Source of the DNA: Russula earlei | Lineage: Eukaryota; Basidiomycota; Agaricomycetes; Russulales; Russulaceae | DNA length: 64,000 bases | Assembly (NCBI GenBank): GCA_025769875.1 | Contig: JAGFNK010000193.1 | Span: 26,243 to 90,242, forward strand | Direction of reading: 5' to 3' | Shown here: one piece after another, positions 61,901-64,000 of the stretch | Numbering within the stretch: position 1 is the first letter of the stretch | How the letters are laid out: every line of letters starts with the position of its first letter | The notes under the pieces: generated by a model | What the model was told of the DNA's origin: nothing | The model's database searches: none | The model's input: the letters and a program-made list of their open reading frames with translations, nothing else | Translations under genes and position numbers: made by a program

Positions 61901-64000
61901 ACATTCCGTCATCCATCAACTCCGACTGCCGTTTTTGTGAACCCAGGAACTCAGACCTCACATCAATGATGTTCTCTTGATGTTCGTCCTTTCACACACA
62001 ACTCTATCTTAATGATATTATGTGTTGAGAGATGACACCGAACAAGCTTATGGGCTGGGTCAGCTGCTCGACGGTTGATGCGCCGTTGGTTTGGTAGTTA
62101 ACGCTATTTCGCTATCACCCATACCTGGCACCGAGGCTCTGCCTCCGCCGCTCAGTCACCAGTTAGAGTATTACTGATGAGATTGGAGACACTAATTTAT
62201 CAAGTCCGGTCGATAAGACATATCCGTCACAGCAAGGAGGTAAAAAGTTCAAGGGGATCGTGTTCATAAACTTTGTCAACAACTTGAAGCAACGTGGACA
62301 TGATGACGAGGGACTCGACACCCCCTGTTATAAGACAAGTTTAAACCCGCGCCCAGCTCGGAGAAGACTCTCGAATCTCTCACACTGACGTATCAATCTG
62401 ATCTAATAATTTTGAAGCCGACACGTCAAACTCATGCATCAGTAACTGGTAACGGCGGCCCACCTGTTGCCTTACAAGTAGCTGGTGAGCGCACTTTACG
62501 TTTGTAGGTAGCTTTGTGTTCCTCACATACGTAGCCAGTGTTGAGGCGGATTAAAGCTGGCGCCATGGTCAGCTTCCAACCCTAACCTTGAGGCACCTCA
62601 CCTCATTCACTCTGTACACCAAACCACCAATTTCAATCTTACTCAATAGCAGATAAAAAGAATTGCACCTTTCGTCGCTTTACCAGACACTTTTAATTAC
62701 TTGTGCTAGTGGGCCATTGCTTCGTATGGCATATCCGAGTTCTTTTCATCATATTTACATGTTATGTCCATATTAAAAATTTGGGATCCCCGAGCTGCCT
62801 CCATTTGGACCTTGCTTATTGATAAATAAAGTAATTGTACGTGCGTGTGTTTCTCCTTTTCGTTCAATCACTTCCATCCTTCCCAGATGCTTCACCATGA
62901 TACCTTTCAAGACCCCCAAGCCACCTCTGTGTGATTGACATGCCAGTTACCTCAGCCCTTTCCTTTCCCCACGCGACACGTGTTTTTACGCAACCAGAAG
63001 TTTTCACCGCGTTTTTTTCATTTTCCTTGTCTCCGAAGAAACCATCATATCTGCCGCATCCAATCTCTCATGGTCAACAATGCCCTTTATAATGCAATCT
63101 CTTAGCCTGCCTCCCTTTCACCCACAGTCGAGCTAAAATGTATCACATGTTCTTGGTGCGTCTCATGTATTTCCCAATTTGCACCCCTTTATTTCCGTGA
63201 CACTACATGCCGCGACCTCCTGTTGCGCCCAGATGGCCGATGAGTGTGGTTCCCAAGAAATGGTCGGCCTCACGCATGCTATCTACATCTCGGTACGTGG
63301 CCATATATTTTCATGCTCGCGCCATCCGTATACGAGTCATTTCATCTTAATCATACAGCCAAAATTGAGTTATCAAGACTAATTGATGACCCATTTGATG
63401 ATTCATATACAAGGGAACTACTGGTGAATATGCCATCACGGAACCACACCAGACCATGTCCGCTTATAACCCTGACAGTGAAATGCTCATCTGTGTAGTA
63501 CATTACAACTCGTAGATCATACCGTCGACGCGATCCTGCAACATCAATAACCAGTGTGGGATCGGCGCATTCTATTCCCCGCCATAAACTCAATTGCCAG
63601 TATAGGTGGATGAACAAAGAAACGAAACTGACGTTCATCACACTCGGGACATGTCATCAACAATGGGGTTGCGAGGTCAATATACTGTCGCACCGTATAG
63701 CTTCAGGGGCGCCGGGCGTCCAAATTTCACATGACATCGCTCCGGGGATCCTTCGATCAGCCGAATGTGGCAGAGGCATGTGGCCAAGTCGTGCTCTGCT
63801 CCGAACATCTGAACACACAAACAAAAAACACACAACACATTTAAGCCAAACAACGATAGATTGCACATTTCCTACGGTTGTGGGCCAGAAATCCCACTGC
63901 GAAAAAATGGCCTAAGAACCTCGTTCTCTAAGAGAACTCGGAATCTGTATCTTGCATAGTCCTAGTCATTGTAGGTGCAGCAACCAATACATTTGAAATG
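61901..64000. other. Unrecognised non-repetitive DNA to the window end
   Basis: Base composition is balanced, with CpG present. No LTR, inverted repeat or match to the rest of the window was noticed. Short frames (63179-63498 plus, 63641-63351 minus, 63556-63915 plus) overlap on both strands without domains. It may be intergenic or hold intron-rich exons I cannot resolve. Confidence 0.4.

Noticed and set aside
63179..63915. Overlapping frames near the window end
   Set aside because: Several frames on both strands, none with recognisable motifs or start context.

Overview
The window looks like transposon-dense chromatin from a filamentous basidiomycete, probably an Agaricomycete. This is inferred from chromodomain-bearing Ty3 elements with fungal-type self-primed leaders, Copia elements with fungal-type Gag, short GT-AG introns of 50-80 bases, a membrane-protein family I associate with mushroom-forming fungi, and many solo LTRs. 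I see no rRNA, no CRISPR and no bacterial-type gene. The true host-gene content is low: two related small secreted protein genes (7459-7907, 36483-36984), a multi-exon membrane protein (59854-60693), two copies of an unidentified gene fragment (4484-5848, 34760-35200), and one tRNA-like sequence (6184-6255).

Layout. 1-4483: 5' part of a Copia element on the minus strand, cut by the window edge. 4484-8640: broken gene copy with a solo LTR, a tRNA-like sequence, a fold-back repeat, secreted protein gene 1, and a minisatellite-bearing dispersed repeat. 8774-27539: a Mutator-like (MULE) transposase gene split by a nest of retrotransposons. Gypsy-B (minus, 10222-26638) sits in the MULE with target duplication CCTGA. 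Gypsy-A (plus, 11625-19856, GCTTT/GTTTT) sits inside Gypsy-B. Solo LTRs of family X sit in Gypsy-B (GAATG) and Gypsy-A (CCCAG). 27540-34638: more solo LTRs, an RNase H-like remnant, low-complexity DNA, a Tc1-like transposase remnant and a split MITE. 34760-36984: GC-rich host-like island. 37000-42374: solo LTRs and minisatellites. 42375-51743: an old family-Y solo LTR (ATCAG) holding a solo LTR X (GTATA) and Gypsy-C (43608-51609), which itself holds a solo LTR V (CCAGC) and a MITE (TAA). 51744-53088: a gene remnant and a truncated LTR Z. 53089-58931: a full-length Copia element on the minus strand. 58932-64000: mostly unrecognised DNA with the membrane-protein gene.

The most interesting signal is a third open reading frame between the chromodomain end of pol and the 3' LTR in all three Ty3 elements. 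It starts Pro/Ser-rich, has a conserved middle, and ends in one or two CCHC zinc knuckles followed by a further Cys/His cluster. Its presence in two clearly different families argues that it is a real accessory gene. The Ty3 families also show an 11-12 base match between the predicted 5' end of their own RNA and the primer site, the hallmark of self-primed (Tf1/sushi) reverse transcription. The Copia elements have the internal initiator-tRNA-Met type primer site.

Nearly every element is dead by stops, frameshifts, deletions or nesting. In the one repeat pair I compared base by base, most substitutions fall at CpG, which suggests methylation-driven decay.
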